A stretch of 64,000 nucleotides of DNA from Caviibacter sp963550915 (GCA_963550915.1 CAUVEB010000006.1:26113-90112), one strand, 5' to 3'. Numbered from the stretch's first letter, positions 1-8,247 are shown. A program made the numbers and translations. The notes: a model not told the origin generated them from the letters alone.

Positions 1-534
1 AAGAAGAGAAAACTTATTACGTTCTTCAATTGTAAATCCTGCACTTCTTGTATTAGTCTTAGGATTTTTAAGGTCAATTTCTTTATGTGCAACATTTAAA
101 TCTCCACAAACTATAACTGGTTTACTTTTCTTCAGATTATTAAGGTATGCTCTAAATTCATCTTCCCATACCATACGATAATCAAGCCTTTCAAGCTCTG
201 TTTTTGAATTTGGAGTATAAACTGTTATGAAATAGAAATTATCATATTCTAGTGTTATAACTCTACCTTCATTATCATGTTCTTCTATACCTATACCGTA
301 AAATACATTTATTGGCTTTTCTTTTGTAAAGACTGCAGTACCAGAATAACCTTTTTTCTTAGCATAATTCCAATATGTATAATAGTTTTCTGGATTAAAA
401 TCAACTTGACCTTCTTGTAATTTTATTTCTTGTATACCTATAATATCAGGATTTTCAGTCTCTAAAAACTCATTAAATCCCTTTGTTAAAACTGCACGAA
501 ATCCATTTACATTCCATGACATCATTTTTTTCAT
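1..534 (-). CDS. xth: Exodeoxyribonuclease III (AP endonuclease), 3' part cut by window edge
   Basis: This is a class II AP endonuclease/3'-5' exonuclease for base-excision repair. From the ATG at 534 the frame reads MKKMMSWNVNGFRA and stays open to base 1, giving 178 codons of a family usually near 250. Visible exonuclease III motifs are WNVNGFRA, the metal-binding Glu in IQEIKLQ, YTPNS and the active-site GDLNVAH. The C-terminal segment with the SDH motif lies outside the window. An AGAGG ribosome site sits 5 bases before the start, and the gene follows the radical SAM gene by 13 bases, so it is probably the last or a late gene of that operon. Family identity is secure. The 3' end cannot be assessed. 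Confidence 0.93.
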   Translation of the reverse strand, partial: MKKMMSWNVNGFRAVLTKGFNEFLETENPDIIGIQEIKLQEGQVDFNPENYYTYWNYAKKKGYSGTAVFTKEKPINVFYGIGIEEHDNEGRVITLEYDNFYFITVYTPNSKTELERLDYRMVWEDEFRAYLNNLKKSKPVIVCGDLNVAHKEIDLKNPKTNTRSAGFTIEERNKFSLL

Positions 535-547
535 TATTACCTCTTTT

Positions 548-1252
548 CTATGAATAAACACCAAAATCCTTATTATCAATAAGTATTTCAAGTTTATCGT
601 TATCTTTTATTGTAGGATAAACTTCTGTTACAAACCATTTAACTAAATCTTCATCTCTTTTTATCTCGGTACCATTATCAATGAAAACACTTATAGTTGT
701 AAGATTAAAGTTTTCAAGTCCTAATTTTATATCATTTAATATTTGTTCACGAGTTTGTCCTTTAGTACATATTAGAAGTAGTGCAGTATAGTATTCTTTT
801 TTTAGTTTTTCTAATATTTTATCTGTTAAGTAAAAGTTCTTTTTTAAAGTTCTTATACGATATTTATTATCGAAAGTTTCAATTCCTATAATAAATCTAA
901 TCTCTATGCCACTAAAAAACTCTCTAATTTCATCAAGTCTTCTAACATATCCGAAATATGCTTCAAAATATATTATTTTAATATTTTTTTCATAAACAAT
1001 TTCCCTTATTTTTTCAAGGGTTGACATTGGCAACTCAAAAACAGAAGCAGAATTTATTACTTCAAGTACAGCAAACTCACCAGTAATATTAGCTAGAGTT
1101 TGCATGTTTACCTTATATATTTCATCTTCATCTATGCTGTTATCTAAAATATAGTTACAAAAAGCACATTTTCCATAATCACATGGCAAGCTTTTAAGTA
1201 AAACTATTTCTCTTTTATTTTTATAATCAGTTATTTTACTATATCTATTCAT
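548..1252 (-). CDS. Radical SAM protein, candidate queuine-salvage lyase (QueL-like)
   Basis: The 234-residue protein has Cys24, Cys29 and Cys32 (CX4CX2C, LPCDYGKCAFC). This is a likely [4Fe-4S]-SAM cluster site, spaced slightly differently from the canonical CX3CX2C. The rest is an alpha/beta sequence with no recognisable auxiliary cluster. Its ATG overlaps the stop codon of the upstream YhhQ-type transporter (TAATG), so the two are translationally coupled. In the established literature, QueL is a radical SAM enzyme that liberates queuine from queuosine or its 5'-phosphate and clusters with YhhQ transporters. The QueL assignment therefore rests on context plus radical SAM motif, not on a specific signature I can verify. 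It could be another small radical SAM enzyme. Confidence 0.6.
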   Translation of the reverse strand: MNRYSKITDYKNKREIVLLKSLPCDYGKCAFCNYILDNSIDEDEIYKVNMQTLANITGEFAVLEVINSASVFELPMSTLEKIREIVYEKNIKIIYFEAYFGYVRRLDEIREFFSGIEIRFIIGIETFDNKYRIRTLKKNFYLTDKILEKLKKEYYTALLLICTKGQTREQILNDIKLGLENFNLTTISVFIDNGTEIKRDEDLVKWFVTEVYPTIKDNDKLEILIDNKDFGVYS

Positions 1253-1959
1253 TATATTTCTTCAATTTTTCCTTTTTTCTTCCACCAAGCTGCTACATAT
1301 ACAAAAGGAGTATCAAGAGTTGAAATTATTAATTTTAAAAAGTAAGTAGAAAACATTATACTAATTAAAATTTTAAACTCAAATACACCCGCAAAAGCAA
1401 CAATAGTGAATATTATATTATCAATTATTTGACTAAAAATAGTACTAAGATTATTTCTTATCCATATATTTTTAAAACTAGGCCATATATTTCTAATCAT
1501 TTGATATGAATATATGTCTATAAATGCTGAAACACCATATGCAAGTAATGATGCAAATGTAAGTCTATAAAAAGGCTTAAATAAGGCGTATAAATGAACT
1601 TGTGCAGTATCATTTGCAGAAGCATTTATCATTATTGCAATATTCATTATTATAGTTGTAAAAATCATAGTTGCAAAACCTATAGATATTACATGTTTAG
1701 CATATTTTTTACCATAATTCTCTGATAAAATGTCTTCAATTAAAAATATACTTCCATATGCTATATTACCCATTGTTGTTTCAACTCCAAATAAGACCAT
1801 AAGCTTGTTTACTTGTATATTTGCCATAACAATAGCAAGAGGTATAAAAATTAAAAGTCCTAATTTCCCCCATTTTTTATATGCAAAAAGCACAAAAGTA
1901 TAGTTTATTATTATGTAAAATAACCATAACAACTCATTTATTGTAAAAATATTACTCAT
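1252..1959 (-). CDS. yhhQ: Queuosine precursor transporter, YhhQ/VUT family
   Basis: This is an integral membrane protein of 235 residues with about six hydrophobic segments, expected in the inner membrane, where the family imports queuosine precursors such as preQ0, preQ1 or queuine. Family-typical stretches are visible: the acidic-helix region IFLIEDILSENYG, and near the C-terminus the IWIRNNLSTIFSQIIDNIIF segment, matching the conserved WxRNNxST...QxxD pattern of YhhQ proteins. It ends in a one-base-shared TAATG overlap with the radical SAM gene, which suggests uptake and processing of a queuosine derivative as one unit. No preQ1 riboswitch was recognised upstream. The start ATG at 1959 lies 16 bases after the ugtP stop. 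Confidence 0.85.
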   Translation of the reverse strand: MSNIFTINELLWLFYIIINYTFVLFAYKKWGKLGLLIFIPLAIVMANIQVNKLMVLFGVETTMGNIAYGSIFLIEDILSENYGKKYAKHVISIGFATMIFTTIIMNIAIMINASANDTAQVHLYALFKPFYRLTFASLLAYGVSAFIDIYSYQMIRNIWPSFKNIWIRNNLSTIFSQIIDNIIFTIVAFAGVFEFKILISIMFSTYFLKLIISTLDTPFVYVAAWWKKKGKIEEI

Positions 1960-1975
1960 TCATTAACTCCTTTAA

Positions 1976-3058
1976 TTATTTGTAACTATGTACTAGCTCT
2001 ATTATTTTTTCTACTGAATAACTACTAGATAATTTTTTCATATTTTCCACCATTTCATTATATAGATCTTTATCTTCTAATAGCATTTTTACGTATTTTG
2101 GTAAATCTTGTATATCATTTATACTTATTGCCATTTTCTCTTCAACTAAAAATGCGGTATTTTCTTCTTCTTGACCTGGTATAGAAAAAGGTATAATCAT
2201 AGGTATAAATTTATTTATCGCCTCAGTTGATGTAAGACCACCCGGCTTTGTTATAAGGAGCTTTGAGCTATCCATAAGTTCATCAATATTATCAACAAAA
2301 CCTTTAACTTCAATTTTACCTTCAATTATTTTTGTTTTAAATTTTTTAGTTAGTTTTTTTCTAAGTTCTATGTTTGAAGCACAAATTACTGTTATTTTAA
2401 TATTAAGATTTGAATTTACGAGTACATCAACAGATTTCTCCATATTTTTAAGACCCATTGATCCACCCATTATTAAAATTTTAAATATATCACTTTCAAC
2501 CTTATTATTATTTCTAAATTCTTCTTTAATAGGTATACCATAAACAAATATCTTGTTTTCAGGTATCCCTTTATTAGTTAAACTTGTCTTTGTGAATTCG
2601 CTAGCTGTAATATATGCATCAACACCTTTATCTATATATGTGTAGTGTGCTTTAAAGTCTGTTATTATTTGTATAAAAGGTATAGTATATTTATTATCTT
2701 CTTTTATTTTTGAAATTATAGGGACACTAAGTGGATGTGTTGAGATAATAATATCGGGTTTTATTTCATCTAATATTATTTTTAATTTTTTTTCTACTTT
2801 AAAAAATATGTTTTTTAAAAATATAGGATTTATTAACTTATTATTTGATATGTTATAAATTATCCCATATGTTTGTGGTAATTTACTAGCAAATACATCA
2901 TAACCTTGACATATAATTTTATTAGTATTCTTAGTAGTTTCTTGAAAAATGTCAATAATTTTAATTTCATCGTTAAATTTAGCAAATTCTTTTGTTAAAT
3001 TTTTTGCAGCTTGATTATGACCAGCCCCAGTAGAAGCAGTTAAAATTACTATTTTCAT
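1976..3058 (-). CDS. ugtP: Glycolipid glycosyltransferase, MGDG synthase/UgtP family (GT28)
   Basis: This peripheral membrane enzyme transfers a hexose from a UDP-sugar to diacylglycerol, making mono- or oligo-glycosyl diacylglycerol. The 360 residues show the MGDG-synthase N-domain signature ILTASTGAGHNQAA at the start, the conserved STHPLSVP around residue 108, and a GT28 C-domain. The nucleotide-sugar site is GGSMGLKNM near 200 and KPGGLTSTEAI near 270. Length matches the family. A strong AGGAGG ribosome site precedes the ATG at 3058, and a good promoter lies at 3078-3106. It leads the minus-strand operon that continues into yhhQ, the radical SAM gene and xth. The exact sugar and number of transfers cannot be read from sequence. 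Confidence 0.88.
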   Translation of the reverse strand: MKIVILTASTGAGHNQAAKNLTKEFAKFNDEIKIIDIFQETTKNTNKIICQGYDVFASKLPQTYGIIYNISNNKLINPIFLKNIFFKVEKKLKIILDEIKPDIIISTHPLSVPIISKIKEDNKYTIPFIQIITDFKAHYTYIDKGVDAYITASEFTKTSLTNKGIPENKIFVYGIPIKEEFRNNNKVESDIFKILIMGGSMGLKNMEKSVDVLVNSNLNIKITVICASNIELRKKLTKKFKTKIIEGKIEVKGFVDNIDELMDSSKLLITKPGGLTSTEAINKFIPMIIPFSIPGQEEENTAFLVEEKMAISINDIQDLPKYVKMLLEDKDLYNEMVENMKKLSSSYSVEKIIELVHSYK

Positions 3059-3077
3059 ATTTACCTCCTAATGATAA

Positions 3078-3106
3078 ATTATATAATTATTAAAAAATAA
3101 ATTCAA
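3078..3106 (-). promoter_or_regulatory. Promoter of the ugtP-yhhQ-radical SAM-xth operon
   Basis: On the minus strand, a -35 TTGAAT (3106-3101), a 17-base spacer and a perfect -10 TATAAT (3083-3078) lie just ahead of the AGGAGG of ugtP. Confidence 0.75.
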
Positions 3107-3124
3107 TAAAATTTTTACAAACTA

Positions 3125-3152
3125 TTGACAATTAAAAAATATGGGGTAAAGT
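3125..3152 (+). promoter_or_regulatory. Promoter of the ascorbate (ula) PTS operon
   Basis: A perfect -35 TTGACA (3125-3130) is followed, 16 bases on, by TAAAGT (3147-3152); TATATT at 3152-3157 is an alternative -10. Transcription from here would give a leader of about 100 bases containing the stem-loop at 3193-3242. Confidence 0.6.
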
Positions 3153-3192
3153 ATATTATAAAAATTTATTTACTTACAATATTTAAAAGAGC

Positions 3193-3242
3193 GGTTTATA
3201 TTTCAAAACGGCAAATTTTTGTCGTGCATATAAACCTTTTTT
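3193..3242 (+). promoter_or_regulatory. Leader palindrome/stem-loop before ulaC, possible operator or attenuator
   Basis: GGTTTATAT (3193-3201) pairs perfectly with ATATAAACC (3228-3236). Inside it, CGGCAAA (3210-3216) pairs with TTTGTCG (3218-3224) allowing one G-U pair, so an RNA hairpin with two helices is possible. Six T residues follow (3237-3242), as in an intrinsic terminator, just before the ulaC ribosome site. It could act as an attenuator, as a DNA operator for the PRD regulator encoded downstream, or both. The G+C content of the helix is low, so termination strength is uncertain. Confidence 0.55.
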
Positions 3243-3266
3243 ATTACTATTTGAATAGGAGAAATT

Positions 3267-3713
3267 ATGCTAAAGGATATAATAGAAAGAAAATACTATG
3301 GTTTCTATGATAAAGCTGAAAATTGGGAAGATGCAATAATAAAAAGTTGTAAATCACTAGAAGCAAATGGTGCAGTAAGTAGCGATTACAGTAGAGAGTT
3401 AATTGAATGTGTTAAAAGCTATGGACCTTATATAGTAATTGAACCGGGTATTGCAATGCCACATTCAACACAAAGAGGAGAAAATGTATTTAAGACAGAA
3501 ATAGCATTTACAAAATTTGAAACTCCGGTAAAGTTTGATGAAGAAAATGAAGCAACCCTATTTTTTACACTAGCATCAAAAGATCCGGAAATACATATTG
3601 AAAACATACAAAAATTAATGGAAGTACTAGTAAATGATGAATTAAAAGAAGAATTATTTAAAATAAAAAATATAGATGAACTTAAAAAATTATCAGAAAA
3701 ATATAATTTATAG
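3267..3713 (+). CDS. ulaC: Ascorbate PTS EIIA component
   Basis: This is the cytosolic phosphotransfer domain of the fructose/mannitol-type EIIA fold (PTS_EIIA_2), 148 residues long. The phospho-accepting His66 lies in GIAMPHSTQRG, the typical motif. Phosphate passes from HPr to His66 and then to the EIIB encoded at 5219. It is the first gene of the transport cluster, with AGGAG before the ATG, and it is followed after 8 bases by the IIC gene. The ascorbate assignment comes from the neighbouring PF03611-type IIC and the downstream UlaG, UlaE and UlaF enzymes. Confidence 0.9.
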   Translation: MLKDIIERKYYGFYDKAENWEDAIIKSCKSLEANGAVSSDYSRELIECVKSYGPYIVIEPGIAMPHSTQRGENVFKTEIAFTKFETPVKFDEENEATLFFTLASKDPEIHIENIQKLMEVLVNDELKEELFKIKNIDELKKLSEKYNL

Positions 3714-3721
3714 GAGGAAAT

Positions 3722-5206
3722 ATGAATATATTAGCGTATATTTGGACATTTTTTTACTCAAACATTTTAACTAAACCTGCATTTTTTATAGGGTTTATGG
3801 TATTAATTGGGTATTTATTATTAAAAAAATCTTGGTATGAAGTTTTAAGTGGAACATTAAAAGCAATAATTGGTTACTTCATCTTATCAGTAGGTTCAGG
3901 TGGACTTGTTAAAAACTTTAGACCAATATTAGTTGGACTTAAAACAAAATATGATTTAAAAGCGTTAGTTATTGACCCATATTTTGGACAAAATGCAGTT
4001 GAAGCTGGAGTTAGTGAAGTTTTTGGGAAAGGATTTTCAGGAGTAGTATTACTTTTAGCAATTGCATTTATAACAAACTTAATTTTAGTAAGATTATCTA
4101 AATATACTAAGTTAAGATCAGTATTTACAACAGGACACGTGCAATTACAACAAGCAGCAACTGCTTATTGGTTAATCTTATTTGCTCTTCCAGGTCTTAT
4201 AACAAATGATATTAAAATTATGATAATAATGGCAATATTATTAGGATTATACTGGGCAGTAGGTTCAAATTTATTAGTTAAATATTCACAAGAATTAACA
4301 GATGGTGCAGGATTTACTATAGCTCACCAACAAATGTTCGGTGTTGCACTATTTACATATCTTTCTGAAAAATGGGCTAAAGCTGATAAAAAAGCTGGAA
4401 GAAGCGGAAGTAAGAGAATAGAAGATATAAACCTACCAGGATTTATGTCAATATTTAATGATAATATGGTTTCAACAGGAATATTAATGCTAATATTCTT
4501 TGGTGGAATACTTACTATACTTGGAAAACCATTCTTAGTTGAAGGTAAATTCTTAAAAGAAAGTGATAATTTCTTCTTCTATATACTTCAAACTTGTTTA
4601 CATTTTGCAGTTTATCTAGCAATCTTACAATTAGGTGTTAGAACATTCATAGCAGAATTAACACAATCATTTAAAGGTATATCAGATAAATTATTACCAG
4701 GTGCAGTACCAGGTGTAGACTGTGCTATATCATATAACTTTGGTTCACCAAATGCAATAACAATAGGATTCTTAGCTGGTGCAACAGGTCAATTCTTAGC
4801 AATCATGGCTTTAATCTTACTTAAGAGTCCAGTATTAGTTGTAGCAGGATTCGTTCCAGTATTCTTTGATAACGCTACAATAGGAGTATATGCAAATAGT
4901 AAAGGTGGACTTAAAGCTACAATAGTATTCCCATTCATTTCAGGATTATGTCAAGTATTCGGTTCTGCTTTCATAGCAAGTTTTGTTGGAATGGCAGCTT
5001 ATGGTGGATACCTTGGAATGTGGGACTGGGCAGTAGTATGGCCTATATTTACAGTAGTTATGAAATACTTAAGCTATGTAGGTGTTGGATTAATAGTATT
5101 AGTTCTAGTATTAATACCTCAATTACAATACAGAGCAGACAAAGAAAATTACTTCTTAATTACTGAAGATTATGAAGAATACAAAAAAAGAAAAAATATT
5201 GAATAG
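3722..5206 (+). CDS. ulaA: Ascorbate PTS EIIC permease
   Basis: This inner-membrane channel of the L-ascorbate PTS (SgaT/UlaA family) moves L-ascorbate in while it is phosphorylated to ascorbate-6-phosphate. It has 494 residues and about ten or more hydrophobic segments. Family-typical stretches include FILSVGSGGLVKNFRPIL near residue 53, TDGAGFTIAHQQMFG near 198 and PGAVPGVDCAISYNFGSPNA near 327. A clean AGGAGG ribosome site lies between it and ulaC, and only 12 bases separate it from the EIIB start. Full length for the family. Confidence 0.93.
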   Translation: MNILAYIWTFFYSNILTKPAFFIGFMVLIGYLLLKKSWYEVLSGTLKAIIGYFILSVGSGGLVKNFRPILVGLKTKYDLKALVIDPYFGQNAVEAGVSEVFGKGFSGVVLLLAIAFITNLILVRLSKYTKLRSVFTTGHVQLQQAATAYWLILFALPGLITNDIKIMIIMAILLGLYWAVGSNLLVKYSQELTDGAGFTIAHQQMFGVALFTYLSEKWAKADKKAGRSGSKRIEDINLPGFMSIFNDNMVSTGILMLIFFGGILTILGKPFLVEGKFLKESDNFFFYILQTCLHFAVYLAILQLGVRTFIAELTQSFKGISDKLLPGAVPGVDCAISYNFGSPNAITIGFLAGATGQFLAIMALILLKSPVLVVAGFVPVFFDNATIGVYANSKGGLKATIVFPFISGLCQVFGSAFIASFVGMAAYGGYLGMWDWAVVWPIFTVVMKYLSYVGVGLIVLVLVLIPQLQYRADKENYFLITEDYEEYKKRKNIE

Positions 5207-5218
5207 GAAGTGAATAAT

Positions 5219-5509
5219 ATGACATTTCTAGTATCATGTGCAAATGGTGCAGGTACAAGCTTAATGATGAAATTAACAGCTGAAAAAGTTATAAAAAGAA
5301 ATAACATACCTTGCACTAAAATACATCACTGCTCTTTATCAGAAGGTAAAGGTCAAGCTAAAATGTTTGATGTTACATTATGTCCTTTAGCTTTTATAAA
5401 AGAATTCAGTCAAGCAATTGAATCAGGTAAAATAGTTATAGGTCTTAAAAATCCAATATCTGATAAAGAAATGGAAGAAAAATTAAGAGAAGCTGGAATA
5501 ATACAGTAA
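5219..5509 (+). CDS. ulaB: Ascorbate PTS EIIB component
   Basis: This is a small cytosolic EIIB of the lactose/ascorbate type. The phospho-cysteine P-loop is at the very N-terminus, SCANGAGTSLMM, with Cys7 as acceptor. I place the start at ATG 5219 rather than the in-frame GTG at 5210, because AGGA (5205-5208) is 10 bases from the ATG but only one base from the GTG. That gives 96 residues, normal for the family. It accepts phosphate from UlaC and passes it to ascorbate bound in UlaA. Confidence 0.9.
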   Translation: MTFLVSCANGAGTSLMMKLTAEKVIKRNNIPCTKIHHCSLSEGKGQAKMFDVTLCPLAFIKEFSQAIESGKIVIGLKNPISDKEMEEKLREAGIIQ

Positions 5510-5516
5510 TATATAT

Positions 5517-5540
5517 TAAGGGCAGGTGATCCTGCCTTTA
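5517..5540 (+). terminator. Intercistronic hairpin after ulaB
   Basis: TAAGGGCAGG and CCTGCCTTTA form a 10-bp stem with one G-T pair and a TGAT tetraloop. There is no T-run beyond the stem, so it may be a partial terminator or an mRNA-processing/stability hairpin separating the transporter genes from the downstream cistrons. Confidence 0.6.
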
Positions 5541-5566
5541 ATTATACTTGAATGAAAGGAACTAAG

Positions 5567-6610
5567 ATGAAGATAACAAAAAAAGTATTAGATAAACTTA
5601 CAAAATGCTATTGTATAGCAAATGTAACGTATAATAATGAACCTCATATAGTAGTAGCTGCTGAAAAACAAGATCAATGCTATATTTACAATTATAACTT
5701 TGAAAGAAAAGCTACTATATGGGATGGTCCAGGTGGGTCTATGAGTATAGTTCCACTTGAAAATACAAATGGAAGTTTTTTAGCAACGCAAAAATTTTAC
5801 TCTCCTAATGATTCAAAAGAAGCTAAGGTAGTTTATGTTAGTGGAGATGAAAACTATAATTTTAAAGTTAGAGTAATAGCAGATGTTCCTTTTGCACATA
5901 GATTTGATGTATTAAAAGGACAAGATGGTACAAAATATTTTATAGTCTGTGCTTTAAAATCAGGTCATGAGTATAAAGATGACTGGACTAGTCCAGGTAA
6001 GACTTACTTTGTAGAGCTACCTGAAAATCTTGATACATGTCCTGTAATTACAGAAGAAGATTGTACTGTTCTTCAAGAGAACATGCTAAAAAATCATGGA
6101 TATTATAGAATAGTTGAAGACGGTTTAGAAAAAGCAATAATTTCTTGTGATAGTGGTATATATCTATATACACCACCTAGAAATAAGGGAGAAAATTGGG
6201 ATATTAAATGCCTTGTAGCTGATAGTGCAAGTGATGCAACTCTAATTGATTTAGACGGCGATGGACAAAAAGAATTAATTGCATTTTCACCATTTCATGG
6301 TCATAAATTAAGAGTATATAAACTTATTGATGGAAAATATACTTTAGTTAAAGAATTTGAAGAAGATATAGAATTTTTACACGCAATATGGGGTGGAGAA
6401 ATAAAAGGTGAAAAAGTAGTTGTAATTGGTAATAGAAGAGATAAAATGCAAACATTTATACTTCGTTATAAAGATAATGACTATGTTTATGATATAATTG
6501 ATGAAAATGTAGGAGCTGCAAATGTTAGCTATTTTGTAAAAGACGGAGTTGAACATATAATAGCAGCAAATAGAGAAACAGATGAAATAGCACTTTATGT
6601 TATTGAGTAA
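5567..6610 (+). CDS. Cytosolic beta-propeller-like protein of the ascorbate operon, function unknown
   Basis: I do not recognise a named function. The start is set at ATG 5567 because AAAGGA (5555-5560) is 6 bases ahead; the ATG at 5552 overlaps that site. The 347 residues are mostly short beta-strand-like repeats, with an acidic calcium-loop motif of FG-GAP/VCBS type, DLDGDGQKEL (about residue 226), and a recurring hydrophobic-I-I/V-A-A-N/E pattern such as HIVVAAEKQD and HIIAANRETD. That suggests a six- or seven-bladed propeller. There is no signal peptide, so it should be cytosolic. It lies between the PTS genes and the regulator, so a role in sensing, binding or transforming an ascorbate-pathway metabolite is plausible but unproven. 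Confidence 0.55.
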   Translation: MKITKKVLDKLTKCYCIANVTYNNEPHIVVAAEKQDQCYIYNYNFERKATIWDGPGGSMSIVPLENTNGSFLATQKFYSPNDSKEAKVVYVSGDENYNFKVRVIADVPFAHRFDVLKGQDGTKYFIVCALKSGHEYKDDWTSPGKTYFVELPENLDTCPVITEEDCTVLQENMLKNHGYYRIVEDGLEKAIISCDSGIYLYTPPRNKGENWDIKCLVADSASDATLIDLDGDGQKELIAFSPFHGHKLRVYKLIDGKYTLVKEFEEDIEFLHAIWGGEIKGEKVVVIGNRRDKMQTFILRYKDNDYVYDIIDENVGAANVSYFVKDGVEHIIAANRETDEIALYVIE

Positions 6611-6626
6611 TTAGATTAGGAGAAAA

Positions 6627-8090
6627 ATGTATACAGATAAAGCCTTGTATGATTTAATAAATTTATTAATTATTTCAAATAAAAGTTTTAGTATAACTAA
6701 ACTTGCTGAAAAGATAGCAAAAAGTAGAAGAATTGTATACTACAACATAGACAAGATTAATATTGAATTTTCAAAATCAAATATTGACCTTATAATCAAT
6801 CAACCAAGAAAAGGTATAATTTTAAATACTAAACAAAAAGAATTTTTAAAAAATTTAATAACGAATAAAGAGTATGTTTTAAGTAAAATTGAAAGAGAGC
6901 TTGCAATCAATCTACTTATTGCAACGCATCCACAAAAACAAACTTTAGATGCTTTAATGAATACATTTTTAGTAAGTAAAAACTCTATATTAGCAGATAT
7001 AGATAAAATAAAATCTAATTTAAAAAGCTTTAATAATAGTATTAAAATTGTTGCTCAAAAAAAAGGTGGTTATAGATTAGTTGGTTATGAATTAGTGCAA
7101 ATACAATATATCTATATGATATTAAAAAAAATATTTGAGCTTAAAAACTATAAGTACATAGAATTTATACAAAATCTATACCAAAGTACAAGTATAGTAT
7201 TTAGCGATGAATTTGTAGAAGTATTAATAAATGAGTTTTTAAAATTACAAGAAAAATTGGGTAAAAAAGTCAGTGCAAAAGAAACTCAAAGTTTTGTATT
7301 TTCTTTTCCTTATCTTTACCTTTTTTCAATAAAAACTAAAAATATTGAAAAAGAGTTAATAATTTTAAAAGATAGATTAGAGTACAAGATTATAAAAGAC
7401 ATGCTAAATGAGTTATATATTAAATTTAATCTTGAGCATAATGATAAGATAATAATGCTATTTACCCTTATACTACTTTGTACAGGTAAAATAGCGGATA
7501 TACATAATACTAGTAAAGACTATGATAATCAAAGAAAATTAGCAAATGATTTAGTTAGAAAGTTTGAGATATTATCAAATACAAATATTGTAAATAAAGA
7601 TGAAATTGTGGATGATGTTGTAACATATTTAAAAGTTATGTTTTTTAGAAAAAAATATAATATAATCTCTCATGATATAAATATAAACAAGGTAAAAAAA
7701 GAATATAAATATATATTTGAAACAATAAAAAAGATATCGAAAATGTATAGCTATAATCTTAATGATGAAGATTTATCTGTAATAACTTTAAGTTTTGCAA
7801 GAGTATACAATGAAAAAAATATAAAAGTTTTAATAGTTACAGATGAAGGTAAGATTATAAAAAAACTTCTTGAAACTAAGCTTAAAAAATATATTTCAAA
7901 CATTAAAATAGTTGATATAGTAAATAAATCTGAAATAGAAAAATATGATATAAGCAGTATTGATTTAATACTATCAACAGAAAATGAAATATCATATAAA
8001 AAAGATATTATCTATATAGATTATCTATTAAATAAAGATGATTTACTTAATATATTTATGCAAATTTTAAAAATAACTGAAAATATTTGA
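6627..8090 (+). CDS. PRD-containing transcriptional regulator (BglG/MtlR-like) of the ascorbate genes
   Basis: The 487 residues begin with a winged-HTH (FSITKLAEKIAKSRRIVYYNIDKI, about residues 22-45). A second HTH-like segment follows near residues 90-130 (TLDALMNTFLVSKNSILADI). Then come two poorly conserved PRD-like helical regions, and a C-terminal part from about 420 that resembles a EIIB-like fold (VLIVTDEGKIIKKLLETKL). This is the layout of DNA-binding, PTS-controlled activators rather than RNA-binding antiterminators. The usual PRD histidines are not obvious. Ending the ula transport cluster just before a strong terminator, it probably regulates both ula units. An AGGAG ribosome site precedes the ATG. 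Confidence 0.75.
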   Translation: MYTDKALYDLINLLIISNKSFSITKLAEKIAKSRRIVYYNIDKINIEFSKSNIDLIINQPRKGIILNTKQKEFLKNLITNKEYVLSKIERELAINLLIATHPQKQTLDALMNTFLVSKNSILADIDKIKSNLKSFNNSIKIVAQKKGGYRLVGYELVQIQYIYMILKKIFELKNYKYIEFIQNLYQSTSIVFSDEFVEVLINEFLKLQEKLGKKVSAKETQSFVFSFPYLYLFSIKTKNIEKELIILKDRLEYKIIKDMLNELYIKFNLEHNDKIIMLFTLILLCTGKIADIHNTSKDYDNQRKLANDLVRKFEILSNTNIVNKDEIVDDVVTYLKVMFFRKKYNIISHDININKVKKEYKYIFETIKKISKMYSYNLNDEDLSVITLSFARVYNEKNIKVLIVTDEGKIIKKLLETKLKKYISNIKIVDIVNKSEIEKYDISSIDLILSTENEISYKKDIIYIDYLLNKDDLLNIFMQILKITENI

Positions 8091-8102
8091 TAAAATTTAA
8101 AC

Positions 8103-8156
8103 AAGCCTATATATAAAAATGTTATTTGAAACATTATCTATATATAGGCTTTTTTT
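8103..8156 (+). terminator. Intrinsic terminator after the PRD regulator
   Basis: AAGCCTATATATA (8103-8115) is perfectly complementary to TATATATAGGCTT (8139-8151), with a small inner ATGTT/AACAT helix, and is followed by a T-run to 8156. Confidence 0.9.
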
Positions 8157-8157
8157 A

Positions 8158-8169
8158 GTGCTTATAAAC
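8158..8169 (+). promoter_or_regulatory. Candidate operator shared with the ulaC leader
   Basis: GTGCTTATAAAC here matches GTGCATATAAAC at 3224-3235 in 11 of 12 positions. Both copies lie upstream of ula genes, so this may be a binding site of the PRD regulator. Two copies in an AT-rich genome are weak evidence. Confidence 0.35.
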
Positions 8170-8218
8170 ATATTTCACATTTTATTAGTTTAAAAATGAA
8201 CACTACGTTATAACTATC

Positions 8219-8247
8219 TTGCACTTGAATATCTAAAAAATGATAAT
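8219..8247 (+). promoter_or_regulatory. Promoter of ulaG-ulaE-ulaF
   Basis: TTGCAC (8219-8224), 17 bases, GATAAT (8242-8247). TTGAAT (8225-8230) with TATAAT (8247-8252) at 16 bases is an alternative pair in the same stretch. Confidence 0.6.

Noticed and set aside
3125..3310. 61-codon plus-strand frame overlapping the ula promoter and ulaC start
   Set aside because: It begins on the -35 box (TTG of TTGACA), has no ribosome site and overlaps ulaC in another frame.
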